Assembly (NCBI RefSeq): GCF_009833085.1
Contig: NZ_QRBZ01000024.1
Location: 1-64,000, forward strand
DNA: 64,000 nucleotides
Source: Nitrosomonas oligotropha
Lineage (GTDB): Bacteria > Pseudomonadota > Gammaproteobacteria > Burkholderiales > Nitrosomonadaceae
Direction: 5' to 3'
Shown: piece by piece, positions 36,991 to 45,755 of the stretch
How the letters are laid out: every line of letters begins with the position of its first letter
Numbering within the stretch: position 1 is the stretch's first letter
The notes under the pieces: generated by a model
What the model was told of the DNA's origin: nothing
The model's input: only the letters and a program-made list of their open reading frames with translations
Databases searched by the model: none
Made by a program: the position numbers and the translations under genes

Positions 36991-37354
36991 TAGAGCATTA
37001 TTGACGAGTAACTGGATACTTTACCAGGGGGTTACGCAACTCCCGGTAAAGCTCTTCTAAAGAATCAACGTTCTGCGGTCAACATTGAATCAATGAGGCC
37101 AATAAAGCGATACTCAGAAGCAGTGAGATCGCGGCAAGTGTCTTTCTCAGACAAACATCTGGCAAATTGTGCGAGAGTACGTGTTATAAAAAGCCGCAAT
37201 AACGCAGGCGACGGCTATTGTCAAAAAGCTGGCGCATCAATCAAACCACCGATACCCCCAGAAGTCCGATCGCCGCTGTAGTGCCAGTGGCGTTTTTTAT
37301 GTTTACATGCGTATAACCGAGGATGCGTCGCACGGATTGCCGGTCGGCATTGGC
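36991..37354. other. Gap after the metal-uptake operon
   Basis: Holds the terminator at 37019-37051 and no credible full gene. On the - strand a 28-codon hydrophobic frame (37079-37165, TTG start) reads like a signal peptide ending in Cys and then stops; it may be a decayed lipoprotein gene. A 62-codon + frame at 37093-37281 is probably spurious. Confidence 0.4.
37019..37051 (+). terminator. Terminator of the metal-uptake operon
   Basis: CTTTACC (37019-37025) pairs with GGTAAAG (37045-37051), extended inward by five G opposite CTCCC with one bulge. The following bases are only moderately T-rich. It lies 28 nt after the last stop of the operon. Confidence 0.6.
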
Positions 37355-37450
37355 TGGCGGGCCTGCTCATCGCGTACGCTTAATTTGCGTTATTATGGTC
37401 ACGTAAAATTCTTTCCAATACGATGCTGGCGCGCTATTATGCTGTAGTAA
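37355..37450 (+). pseudogene. Remnant of a second squalene-hopene cyclase (C-terminus)
   Basis: The frame through 37382 reads NLRYYGHVKFFPI, matching LRYHGYSKFFPI at the C-terminus of the intact cyclase at 28181-30184. One deleted base then shifts the frame, after which LARYYA (against LARYRA) is readable. Upstream, WRACSSR stands where the intact copy has WFTAPGFPR. Nothing earlier in the gene is recognisable. It sits immediately before a second hpnG, exactly as shc precedes hpnG in the intact pair. Confidence 0.75.
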
Positions 37451-37466
37451 TAAGGGGGGCTATCAA

Positions 37467-38228
37467 TTGAAGATTATTGGCGTTGTTACGGCACTGAAGT
37501 CAGAAGCAAACTGTTTGGTGGATAAACGTTTTCCTCTTTATCAAGTGGTTGATATCGGGGATAGAACCTCGCTGTGTCTCAGCAGCATAGGCGGCAGCGC
37601 GGCGCGCGGGGCGGCATTGAAATTGTGCGGGCAAGACATTAATGCCCTGGTCAGTTTTGGTGTGTCTGCGGCATTGGATGACAAATTAATTCCCGGTGAT
37701 TTGGTGTTGCCCGAAGCGATCATGTTGGACGGCGAGATCCTGCCGGTGGACATGGAATGGCGCGACCGGCTGCACGGCATAATGTCAAAACACGCTACGG
37801 TTACGAGCGGAATTCTGACATCCTGTGAAGCGCCGCTCACTACCCGCGCGCAAAAACTGGCGTTGGGTGAGGCAACCGGGGCTTGTGCGGCGGATATGGA
37901 ATCGGCGGCAGTGGCGAAAGTGGCGGCCGATGCCGGCATTTCGTTTCTCGCTATCCGGGCGATTGTCGATCCGCTCGAATTTTCCCCGCCGGAAGCATTG
38001 ATGGGCGCGGTATATCCCGATGGCAGCGTGGATGCAATTCAACTGATCAAACTGGTGCTAAACCGGTCGGTTTCAATCGTGACGTTGATCCATCTTGCAC
38101 TGGGGATGCACGTGGCGCGCTCCGCCTTGACGGAAGTCGTGCAAAAAACGGGGCTGACTTTCGCGAGTGACTACATGCCTTATCGTGAAGCCGAATTAAG
38201 CGAGAGCGGATCAGTCAATAACGAGTGA
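37467..38228 (+). CDS. Second HpnG-like nucleosidase/phosphorylase
   Basis: 253 aa paralogue of hpnG at 30175, similar over its whole length: VVTALKSEA, LVSFGVSAALDDKLIPGDLVLP, ADMESAAVAKVAADAG and IRAIVDPLEFSPPEAL. The reading frame is intact and active-site regions are kept, so it is probably functional. TTG start with a strong AAGGGGGG site 7 nt upstream. It has an extra C-terminal tail of about 20 residues and overlaps the convergent exporter gene by 18 nt. Its former partner shc is reduced to a remnant just upstream. Confidence 0.83.
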   Translation: MKIIGVVTALKSEANCLVDKRFPLYQVVDIGDRTSLCLSSIGGSAARGAALKLCGQDINALVSFGVSAALDDKLIPGDLVLPEAIMLDGEILPVDMEWRDRLHGIMSKHATVTSGILTSCEAPLTTRAQKLALGEATGACAADMESAAVAKVAADAGISFLAIRAIVDPLEFSPPEALMGAVYPDGSVDAIQLIKLVLNRSVSIVTLIHLALGMHVARSALTEVVQKTGLTFASDYMPYREAELSESGSVNNE

Positions 38229-39983
38229 TTGAAATTGCAACGCCGCCAGCCGTGCATACAGCGGACTGGATTGCAGCAATTGCGCATGGGTGCCGATCGC
38301 ATCCAGCCGCCCGTGATCCAGCACGGCAATCCGGTCGGCGGATTGCACCGTGGCCAGACGATGCGCGATGACTAATGTAGTGCGATCGCGCATCAACTGT
38401 AACAATGCCTGTTGCACCCAATGTTCGCTTTGCGCGTCCAGCGCACTGGTGGCTTCGTCCAGCAGCAGAATCGGCGCATTCGCCAGAATCGCCCGGGCAA
38501 TCGCCAGCCGCTGTTTCTGTCCGCCCGATAAACCCAATCCGGCATCTCCCAAATGCGTTTGATAGCCTTGCGGCAGCTGGCAGATAAACTCATGCGCGTA
38601 AGCAGCTTCAGCCGCCGCTTGCACATCCGCATCGCTGGCGTCGGGACGGGCGTAGCGCAGATTGTCGCCGATGGTGCCGTAAAACAGCGCCGGGTTTTGC
38701 GATACCAGCGCAAAACAGCGGCGCAAGGCAAAAAGATCGAGCTGCCGGATATCGATACCTTCCAGTTTGATCGAGCCGGATTGACTGTCAAAGAAACGCA
38801 GCAGCAAATCAAATAAGGTCGACTTGCCCGCGCCGGAAGGGCCGACCAGCGCCAGGGTTTCGCCTGCCCGGACCGTCAAGGTCAGATTATCGATGGCCAG
38901 CACATCGGGGCGGGAAGAGTAAGCGAAACACAGTTGATCGATGGCGATATTTCCCGATACGTTGGGCAGAGGGTGGGGGTTTTGCGGCGACTGAATCAGA
39001 TTCGGCGCTTGCAGCAATTCCATGGTACGCTCGGCGGCACCGGCGGCGCGTTGCAGTTCGCCGATAACTTCCGAAATGGAAGCAACCGCCGAGCCGACGA
39101 TCACGCTGTAGAAAACAAACGCCGCCAATTCACCCGCGCTGATCCGGCCTTCGATCACATCGATGCCGCCAACCCACAGCATCAATCCGACAGCGCCCAT
39201 CACCAGCAAAATGACCAGAGTGATCAACAATGAACGTTGCAGCGTGCGTTGCTTGGCGACGGCGAAAGCCTCCTCAACCTGCGTGTGAAAGGTGCGCTGA
39301 TCGATGGATTGGTGATTGTAGGCCTGCACGGTTTTGATTTGCCCCAGCACTTCGCCGACATAGGCGCCGACCGCGGCGATTTTGTCCTGGCTTTGGCGTG
39401 ACAAATGCCGCACGCGGCGGCCATAAATCAAGATCGGCACTACCACCAGCGGCACGCAAATCGTCACCAGCGCGGTCAACTTGGCGTTGGTGATAAATAA
39501 CCAGATGATGCCGCCGACCATCATGATCAAATTGCGCAACGCGAACGATACCGACGAGCCGATCACGGTTTGCAGCAACGTCATATCGGCAGTCAGGCGC
39601 GACTGGATTTCGAGGCTGCGGTTTTCCTCGAAAAAGCCCGGATGCAGGTGGATCAAATGGTTGAATACTTTGCTTCGGATATCGGCAATCACCCGCTCGC
39701 CCAGCCAGGTAACCCAGTAATAGCGCGTAAACGTGCCAATGGCCAGGGCGATCACGAGCAGCAAGAAGATCATCACATACTGGCTCAGTAGTTCCTTGGA
39801 TTGCGTGGCGAATCCCTGGTCGATCATCAACCGGATACCTTGCCCGATCGACAACGTAATCGTGGCGGTAAATAATAGCGCCAGCAAACTATAGACGACC
39901 TGACGCCGGTACGGCGCGATAAATTGCGCTGCTTTTTTGATGCTCTGCCAGCGGGTTTGTGTGTTTTTTGGGGAATCTGTCAT
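38211..39983 (-). CDS. MsbA-related ABC exporter (permease-ATPase fusion)
   Basis: 590 aa half-transporter: six membrane segments in residues 20-320, then an ATPase domain. Walker A GPSGAGKST, signature LSGGQKQR, Walker B ILLLDEATSALD and the H-loop IAHRLATV are intact. Belongs to the MsbA-related lipid or drug exporter group rather than classic MsbA. The substrate is unknown; position next to an hpnG copy makes a lipid conceivable. Its 3' end overlaps hpnG2. Confidence 0.85.
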   Translation of the reverse strand: MTDSPKNTQTRWQSIKKAAQFIAPYRRQVVYSLLALLFTATITLSIGQGIRLMIDQGFATQSKELLSQYVMIFLLLVIALAIGTFTRYYWVTWLGERVIADIRSKVFNHLIHLHPGFFEENRSLEIQSRLTADMTLLQTVIGSSVSFALRNLIMMVGGIIWLFITNAKLTALVTICVPLVVVPILIYGRRVRHLSRQSQDKIAAVGAYVGEVLGQIKTVQAYNHQSIDQRTFHTQVEEAFAVAKQRTLQRSLLITLVILLVMGAVGLMLWVGGIDVIEGRISAGELAAFVFYSVIVGSAVASISEVIGELQRAAGAAERTMELLQAPNLIQSPQNPHPLPNVSGNIAIDQLCFAYSSRPDVLAIDNLTLTVRAGETLALVGPSGAGKSTLFDLLLRFFDSQSGSIKLEGIDIRQLDLFALRRCFALVSQNPALFYGTIGDNLRYARPDASDADVQAAAEAAYAHEFICQLPQGYQTHLGDAGLGLSGGQKQRLAIARAILANAPILLLDEATSALDAQSEHWVQQALLQLMRDRTTLVIAHRLATVQSADRIAVLDHGRLDAIGTHAQLLQSSPLYARLAALQFQSLVID

Positions 39984-40037
39984 GAATGAATCCCGCCGGA
40001 TAGCGGGGATTGCCGTAATTGCGATAAGCGGGATGGA

Positions 40038-40487
40038 TTAATCGTGAGAATCGGGGTTTTGCACAAATCCGGCGATGAGCAGTATCCAGGCAACGATCAG
40101 CCCGAAAATGGCCGGGATATGCGTCAGTTTTACAAACTGCTCCTGCCACACAGCAGCGCCGCTTGCACCGGCCTGCTGCGCCGCGATGGCCAGCGATTCC
40201 GCAGTACCCCACCAGGCATTGGCGATTTCGGAAACGACCGTGAGCCACGTCAAACAAGCGGCAATCAGCATGATCAAAGCCGAACGCGCGCTGACCTTAT
40301 GCGGCAGCGTAAGCAGCAGCACCGCCATCAAGATGAACAGCATGCCGTTCAGCACCGCCTGAATGTGCGCGCTCAATGCCAGCCGGGGGAAAGGCGTGTG
40401 CGGTATTACCAATCCCCAGATGATACCCGCTAATACTAAAGCCAAGCCGTGGATCAGGATTTGTCTTGCTCGGTTTTGTACATTCAT
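40038..40487 (-). CDS. Membrane protein resembling hydroxylaminobenzene mutase
   Basis: About 149 aa, four membrane segments. The stretch FPRLALSAHIQAVLNGM and a later WQEQFVKL resemble conserved parts of (hydroxyamino)benzene mutase membrane proteins. This is a similarity judged by eye; the substrate here is unknown. ATG 40487 is chosen because AGGAAAA precedes it. It stands between the exporter and ppiC on the same strand with a 74-nt gap to ppiC. Confidence 0.5.
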   Translation of the reverse strand: MNVQNRARQILIHGLALVLAGIIWGLVIPHTPFPRLALSAHIQAVLNGMLFILMAVLLLTLPHKVSARSALIMLIAACLTWLTVVSEIANAWWGTAESLAIAAQQAGASGAAVWQEQFVKLTHIPAIFGLIVAWILLIAGFVQNPDSHD

Positions 40488-40564
40488 GTTGTTTTTCCTG
40501 AACGCATACCGGCTTAATTGCGGCAATCTTCTGGGAATTATTTCTTAGAGTAAGAACGATAACT

Positions 40565-40846
40565 CTATTCGCTCCGTTTCGTCACTTCCACCAAATGATA
40601 GCCAAATTGGGTTTTAACCGGGCCTTGCACTTCACCGACCGGTGCGCTGAACACGACAGTATCGAATTCCTTCACCATTTGCCCGCGGCCAAATTCGCCT
40701 AAATCACCGCCTTGCTTGCCGGAAGGACAGAGCGAATGTTGCTGCGCTATTTCGCTGAAACTGGCGCCATTTTCGATTTCGGCTTTCAGGTTGTTACATT
40801 GTTCTGCGGTTTTTACCAGAATATGACGTGCGCTGGCTCGGGCCAT
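40565..40846 (-). CDS. ppiC: Peptidyl-prolyl cis-trans isomerase, parvulin type
   Basis: Single-domain parvulin, 93 aa, no signal peptide, so cytoplasmic like E. coli PpiC. The domain begins ARHILVKT and has FSEIAQQHSLCPSG, GDLGEFGRGQMVKEFDTVVF and ends TQFGYHLVEVTKR; the active-site His and Cys are in place. ATG start with AGGAG upstream. Confidence 0.93.
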   Translation of the reverse strand: MARASARHILVKTAEQCNNLKAEIENGASFSEIAQQHSLCPSGKQGGDLGEFGRGQMVKEFDTVVFSAPVGEVQGPVKTQFGYHLVEVTKRSE

Positions 40847-40984
40847 GAAATTCTCCTTTTGTATTTATCAAAAATAATTTGCCGTACATGGTACATTTAA
40901 GCACAAATTGGCGTGCTGATTGAAGCATTGTGTCATTTTTATGTGACGAGGGTTTGATGAAAATTTTGTGCGGTGGCGGTGCGA

Positions 40985-41650
40985 ATGCTTGAGTTAATGA
41001 ATGTCAACAAAGCGTACGCCGAGGGGCGGAAAGTGCTGACCGGTTTAAGCTATAAGCTCGAGGCGGGTGAGTATGTCGCGATCATGGGCGAATCGGGCGT
41101 GGGTAAGTCGACCTTGCTGAATCTGATCGCCGGATTGGATACGCCGGATTCGGGGGAGATCATGATCAATGGCGTGGCGATTTCATCGTTGGACGACGAT
41201 GCGGCGACGCAATTGCGGCGTGAGCAGTTCGGTTTTATTTTTCAGGCGTTTCATGTGCTGCCGCACCTCACCGTGGCGCAGAATGTTGCCTTGCCGTTGT
41301 TGTTGAACGGTGTGGCAACGGAACGTGTGGCGCAGATGCTGAGAGATGTGGGATTGCACGATCGCGGGCATCATTTTCCGCGCCAGTTGTCCGGTGGCGA
41401 ACTGCAACGCGTGGCGATTGCACGGGCGCTGGTGCATTGGCCCAAATTGGTGCTGGCGGACGAACCGACGGGTAACCTCGATCCCGATACGGCGCATGAG
41501 ATTCTTCAGTTGATGCGCACCGAAATCAAAGCCAATGGCGCTACCGGCATTCTCGTGACGCACTCGCATGCCGCCGCCGCGACAGCGGACCGGGTGCTGA
41601 ATTTGACCAAGGATGGCTTGCATCCGGCCAAACCCGGCGAGCGCGTATGA
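40985..41650 (+). CDS. ABC transporter ATP-binding protein (LolD/AttE type)
   Basis: About 221 aa. Walker [10 protein letters not shown], signature LSGGELQR and Walker [13 protein letters not shown] place it with LolD/MacB-type ATPases, which act mechanically with FtsX-like permeases. ATG 40985 is chosen; in-frame GTG codons lie 6 and 12 nt upstream. Its stop overlaps the permease start by 4 nt (ATGA), so they form one complex. Confidence 0.9.
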   Translation: MLELMNVNKAYAEGRKVLTGLSYKLEAGEYVAIMGESGVGKSTLLNLIAGLDTPDSGEIMINGVAISSLDDDAATQLRREQFGFIFQAFHVLPHLTVAQNVALPLLLNGVATERVAQMLRDVGLHDRGHHFPRQLSGGELQRVAIARALVHWPKLVLADEPTGNLDPDTAHEILQLMRTEIKANGATGILVTHSHAAAATADRVLNLTKDGLHPAKPGERV

Positions 41651-44187
41651 ACACGGCGATGTTATCGCGCTGGCTGTTGTTCGGTGAGTGGCGCGCGCAT
41701 CTGGTGCAAGTGACCGTGGCGCTGATCGCCATTGCGATTGGCGTGGCCATGGCGTTTTCCATTCATCTGATCAATACCGCGGCGTTCAATGAATTTTCCG
41801 CGGCCAGCAAAAGTTTGTCCGGGCAATCGGATTTACAGGTGCGCGGGCGCAAGACGTTCTTTGACGAAGCGTTATATCCCGTGCTGGCGCGGCATGACGG
41901 TGTCGCAGTGGCGAATCCGGTGCTGGAATTCGATGTGGCGATACCCGGTAAGCAGCAAAACAGAAACGATCACAAACTGAAAATCATCGGTATCGATATG
42001 TTCCGGGCGATGCGGATTTCGCCCGATTTGCTCGGACTGGTTGAAGAAGGGAAAACGTTGGACCGGTTGGCGGACGATGCCATTTTTCTGTCACCCGCCG
42101 CGATGGAATGGTTGCAGGTTGAACAAGGCGATTCGCTGCAACTGAACGCCGGGTTGCAAGCCGTTACGTTGCGTGTGGCGGGCGGTTTGGTGCGCGCAAG
42201 AGCGGGGCAGCGCATTGCGGTGATGGATATCGGCTCGGCGCAGTGGCGTTTTCAGCAGCTTGGCGTGTTGTCGCGTATCGAACTGAAACTGCGCGATGGC
42301 GTCAATCACGCGGCATTTAAAGCCAAGCTGGCCGAGGAATTGGGCGAAGCGTATTGGGTGACCGAGGCGGTCGATCAGGAAAAGCGCATTGCCAATATGT
42401 CGCGGGCCTATCGTATTAACTTGAATATGCTGGCGCTGGTGGCGCTGTTTACTGGTACCTTTCTGGTTTTTTCCACACAAGCGCTGTCGGTCATCCGGCG
42501 GCGTCAGCAATTCGCGTTGCTGCGCGTGCTGGGTTTTACGCGGCAGCAATTGTTGCGGCAGATCATGACCGAAGGCGGGATTCTGGGGGTGAGCGGTTCG
42601 TTGCTGGGATTGGCGCTGGGTTATGCGGTTGCGCTGCTGGCGATCCAGCTGCTGGGCGGCGATTTGGGGACTAATTTCTTTCCGGGTGTCAAACCGGGTA
42701 TTCATTTCGATCCCTGGGACGCCGGGATATTTTTTGCAGTGGGTTTGAGCGTGACGATGCTGGGGAGCATCATTCCGGCATTGGAAGCGGCACGGGCCAA
42801 ACCGGCATTGGCATTGCGCTCCGGCAGTGAAGATACGGCGATGGCGAAATTGTCGCCGCCGTGGTTTGCGCTGATTTGTTTGTCGGTTGCGGCATTGTTT
42901 ACACAACTGCCACCGGTTTTCGAGCTGCCCATTTTCGGTTATCTGGCCATTGTATTGCTGCTGATCGGCGGCATTGCGTTAATGCCGCGTTTGACCGCAG
43001 GGTTCTTTTCAATAGTGCTGGCCAAATGGCAGCGCCATCGCAGCGGTGCTGTCTCTACGCTGGCATTGGCGCGTCTGGCGAATGCGCCGAATCAGGCTGC
43101 GATTGCGTTGGGCGGTATCCTGGCCAGTTTCAGCTTGATGGTCGCGATGGCGATCATGGTGACGAGTTTCCGTATCTCGATCGATAACTGGCTGGGGCGC
43201 GTGCTACCGGCCGATTTATATGTGCGCGCCGCTGCCAGCGGCGATCTGCAAACGGATGCGCAGAAGGCGATTGCCGGGTTGCCCGGTTTCGACCGGGTGG
43301 ATTTTTTCCGCACCCAGCAATTGACGCTCGATGTCAACCGGCCGGAAATCACGCTGTTCGCCCGTCCTGTCGATAAAGCGGATGCGCGTAATACATTGCC
43401 ATTGACGGACGACATGATTGCTTCGGAAGCGTTGCCGGAGAATGTCATGCCCATCTGGGTGTCGGAAGCGATGGTCGACCTGTACGGTTACCGGGTAGGG
43501 GAGAAAGTCACGTTGCCGATTGGTGTAAAGTCCAGCGAATTTTTGGTTGCCGGGGTATGGCGCGACTATGGCCGTCAATTTGGCGCGATTCAGATGCAAT
43601 TGGCGGATTATCAGGCGTTAACCGGCGATTTGGGTGTCAATACCGTGGCCCTATGGCTGCAACCGGGGGCAAACCTGGATGCGGTAACTGCCGGATTGCG
43701 CCAGCTGCCGTTCGGTGCCGCGCTGGAGATATCGAGATCGAGCGATATGCGCGCGTTAAGCCTGGAAATTTTTGACCGCAGTTTTGCGGTGACGTATTTG
43801 CTGGAACTGGTCGCGGTGGTGATCGGCTTGCTCGGCGTGGCGGCGAGTTTTTCCGCGCAGACATTGGCGCGCGTCAAGGAATTCGGCATGTTGCGGCATA
43901 TCGGTGTGATGCGCCGGCAGATTCTGGTGATGCTGGCGGCGGAAGGCGGCTTGTTGACCGCGCTCGGCATGGTGCTGGGTTTTCTATTGGGGTGGAGCAT
44001 CAGCCTGATTCTGGTTTTTATCGTCAACCCGCAATCGTTCCATTGGACCATGCAGCTGCACCTGCCGTGGAATTGGCTCGGGATGATTGCGCTGATCATG
44101 CTGATTGCGGCGGCATTGACGGCATTGCTGGCCGGGCGGCGGGCGGTTTCCGGCGAAGTCATACGTGCGGTGCGGGAGGATTGGTAA
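41647..44187 (+). CDS. FtsX-like ABC permease, large double-domain form
   Basis: 846 aa. Two FtsX/MacB-type permease units, around residues 260-390 and 710-840, each with three or four membrane segments and the motif RRRQQFALLRVLGFTRQQLL or VKEFGMLRHIGVMRRQILV. Large periplasmic domains lie between. One membrane segment at the N-terminus. Such permeases usually move lipoproteins or lipids out of the inner membrane. Overlaps the ATPase gene and the lipocalin-like gene, an arrangement like attEFGH. Confidence 0.87.
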   Translation: MNTAMLSRWLLFGEWRAHLVQVTVALIAIAIGVAMAFSIHLINTAAFNEFSAASKSLSGQSDLQVRGRKTFFDEALYPVLARHDGVAVANPVLEFDVAIPGKQQNRNDHKLKIIGIDMFRAMRISPDLLGLVEEGKTLDRLADDAIFLSPAAMEWLQVEQGDSLQLNAGLQAVTLRVAGGLVRARAGQRIAVMDIGSAQWRFQQLGVLSRIELKLRDGVNHAAFKAKLAEELGEAYWVTEAVDQEKRIANMSRAYRINLNMLALVALFTGTFLVFSTQALSVIRRRQQFALLRVLGFTRQQLLRQIMTEGGILGVSGSLLGLALGYAVALLAIQLLGGDLGTNFFPGVKPGIHFDPWDAGIFFAVGLSVTMLGSIIPALEAARAKPALALRSGSEDTAMAKLSPPWFALICLSVAALFTQLPPVFELPIFGYLAIVLLLIGGIALMPRLTAGFFSIVLAKWQRHRSGAVSTLALARLANAPNQAAIALGGILASFSLMVAMAIMVTSFRISIDNWLGRVLPADLYVRAAASGDLQTDAQKAIAGLPGFDRVDFFRTQQLTLDVNRPEITLFARPVDKADARNTLPLTDDMIASEALPENVMPIWVSEAMVDLYGYRVGEKVTLPIGVKSSEFLVAGVWRDYGRQFGAIQMQLADYQALTGDLGVNTVALWLQPGANLDAVTAGLRQLPFGAALEISRSSDMRALSLEIFDRSFAVTYLLELVAVVIGLLGVAASFSAQTLARVKEFGMLRHIGVMRRQILVMLAAEGGLLTALGMVLGFLLGWSISLILVFIVNPQSFHWTMQLHLPWNWLGMIALIMLIAAALTALLAGRRAVSGEVIRAVREDW

Positions 44188-45287
44188 TGAAGCAAAACAA
44201 GTGGAGCGGCGCAAGCGTTGTGATCGCCTTGGTGCTGTTGTTTCTCGGTTTAGTGGGAACAGGGGCGCTGGCCGAATCGGACCGGTTAAAACCAGTCACG
44301 CCCGGTTATAAACTCATTTTTCCGCAGGATTACGGCGCGCACCAGGATTTTCGCATCGAATGGTGGTACATCACCGGCTGGCTGGAAACCGAGGATAAGA
44401 AGCCATTGGGTTTTCAGGTCACTTTTTTTCGTTATGCGACCGGCCACAATCAGGATAATCCCAGCCAGTTTGCGGCGAAATATCTGATCATCGCGCATCT
44501 GGCGTTATCCGATCCTGCCGCGGGTAAGCTGATGCACGAAGAAAAATCGTTGCGGGAAGGATTCAATCTGGCTTATGCCAAAGAAGGCAATACCGATGTG
44601 AGGCTGGACGATTGGACGCTGGTACGCGAGGAGAATGGGCGATATCAGGTAGAGATGCAAGGCAGCGATTTCGGTTTGAGCTTAGCGCTGACTCCGGCGC
44701 AAATGGCGATGCTGCAAGATCAAAACGGTTTTTCGCGCAAGGGTCCGAAACCGGAACAAGCGAGTTACTATTACAGCGAACCGCATTTGAGCGTCACCGG
44801 CACGGTTTTCCGGGATAACAAGCCGGTTACGGTGAGCGGCCGTGCCTGGCTGGATCACGAGTGGTCGACCGCTTATCTGGATCCCGAAGCGGATGGCTGG
44901 GATTGGACGGGCGCAAATCTGGACGATGGCTCGGCGTTGATGGCTTTTCAAATACGCCGCAAAGGCGGGGGTAAGGTGTGGGCGTACGCGGCACTGCGCG
45001 ATCCTTCCGGTAATATGCGATTGTTTGAACCGGAACAGGTGGAATTCACCCCGGTTCGCACTTGGCAATCGCCGCATACGGAAGCGGCTTATCCAGTTGC
45101 AATGCACATCCGCACCGGCGAAATTGAATGGCGGCTTACGCCTTTACTGGACGATCAGGAACTGGATTCACGTCAATCCACCGGTTCGGTTTACTGGGAA
45201 GGCGCGGTAACGCTGACCAAGGACAATCAGCCCGCCGGAAAGGGCTATCTTGAGTTAACCGGCTACGTAAAACCTTTGGCACTATGA
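44187..45287 (+). CDS. Exported lipocalin-like protein (AttH/CrtC family)
   Basis: 366 aa with a signal peptide (cleavage near ALA-ES, residue 30). Family motifs: HQDFRIEWWYITGWLE near residue 53, GFQVTFFR, the SGRAWLDHEWST block and WDWTGANLDDGSALMAFQ. The family includes AttH and carotenoid 1,2-hydratase; no other carotenoid gene is near, so a lipid-binding partner of the ABC transporter is likelier. ATG overlaps the permease stop by one base; GGGAGGA lies 6 nt upstream. Confidence 0.85.
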   Translation: MKQNKWSGASVVIALVLLFLGLVGTGALAESDRLKPVTPGYKLIFPQDYGAHQDFRIEWWYITGWLETEDKKPLGFQVTFFRYATGHNQDNPSQFAAKYLIIAHLALSDPAAGKLMHEEKSLREGFNLAYAKEGNTDVRLDDWTLVREENGRYQVEMQGSDFGLSLALTPAQMAMLQDQNGFSRKGPKPEQASYYYSEPHLSVTGTVFRDNKPVTVSGRAWLDHEWSTAYLDPEADGWDWTGANLDDGSALMAFQIRRKGGGKVWAYAALRDPSGNMRLFEPEQVEFTPVRTWQSPHTEAAYPVAMHIRTGEIEWRLTPLLDDQELDSRQSTGSVYWEGAVTLTKDNQPAGKGYLELTGYVKPLAL

Positions 45288-45457
45288 AAATGATTTTTAT
45301 CCCGGAAAATATTGGCTCGATGAATGGAAATAGCCTGAAAACACAAGGCGAATCAGCCGATAGCGCACGGGATATTTTGCCGGATTGCTTGGATTTTTAT
45401 AGTAAAAATAAGGCATACTCGATTTCAATACTTTCATTGTTGTTAAATGTGAGTTAG
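45284..45457 (+). CDS. Possible small ORF coupled to the lipocalin-like gene
   Basis: 57 codons; its ATG overlaps the previous stop in an ATGA, as in coupled operons. The product has no signal peptide, a neutral N-terminal part and a short hydrophobic end (YSISILSLLLNVS). No family recognised. Could be chance, as the ATGA alone is thin evidence. Confidence 0.25.
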   Translation: MKMIFIPENIGSMNGNSLKTQGESADSARDILPDCLDFYSKNKAYSISILSLLLNVS

Positions 45458-45494
45458 AATTTGCGCACGCAGTGATCTTAATGGTGCAAGATGA

Positions 45495-45522
45495 TTGCGA
45501 ATAATGTACTCGGTTCTATAAA
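45495..45522 (+). promoter_or_regulatory. Possible promoter of the 35-aa membrane protein gene
   Basis: TTGCGA (45495-45500), 16-nt spacer, TATAAA (45517-45522). A hairpin with a T-rich tail (about 45603-45627) lies between it and the gene and could act as an attenuator. Otherwise 45458-45647 holds nothing I recognise. Confidence 0.4.
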
Positions 45523-45647
45523 GAAAGGATTGCTGTCTCAGTGAATCTAAGGAACAGAGATAAAGTGAAACGGTTATAAAGTTTTGTAATCGTATGTGGA
45601 GGGACCGGTCACTGATCGGTTTTAATTCTTAATCAAAGGAGATTGTT

Positions 45648-45755
45648 ATGGCCGAAATCAACAGAAGAGAAACAGACGCGCAAGTTTTAAGATTATTCTT
45701 CATTTCAACAGCTGTTTTCCTCGTTATCGGGGCAATCATTTACGGCGTATTCTAG
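45648..45755 (+). CDS. 35-aa single-span membrane protein
   Basis: ATG start 5 nt after the near-perfect site AAAGGAGATT. The product has a charged N-terminal head of about 14 residues (MAEINRRETDAQ) and one membrane helix (LFFISTAVFLVIGAIIYGVF). No family recognised; size and layout resemble small subunits that stabilise membrane complexes. A strong 15-bp hairpin follows at 45856. The ribosome site and hydrophobic helix make it a likely real gene. Confidence 0.65.
   Translation: MAEINRRETDAQVLRLFFISTAVFLVIGAIIYGVF

Noticed and set aside
37093-37281. 62-codon ORF after the metal-uptake operon
   Set aside because: Composition is polar and irregular, there is no ribosome site, and it overlaps a likely decayed region.
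42091-42906. 271-codon antisense frame inside the FtsX-like permease
   Set aside because: Composition is rich in Arg, Gln and His, as expected for the complement of a G+C-rich gene; no domain is recognisable.
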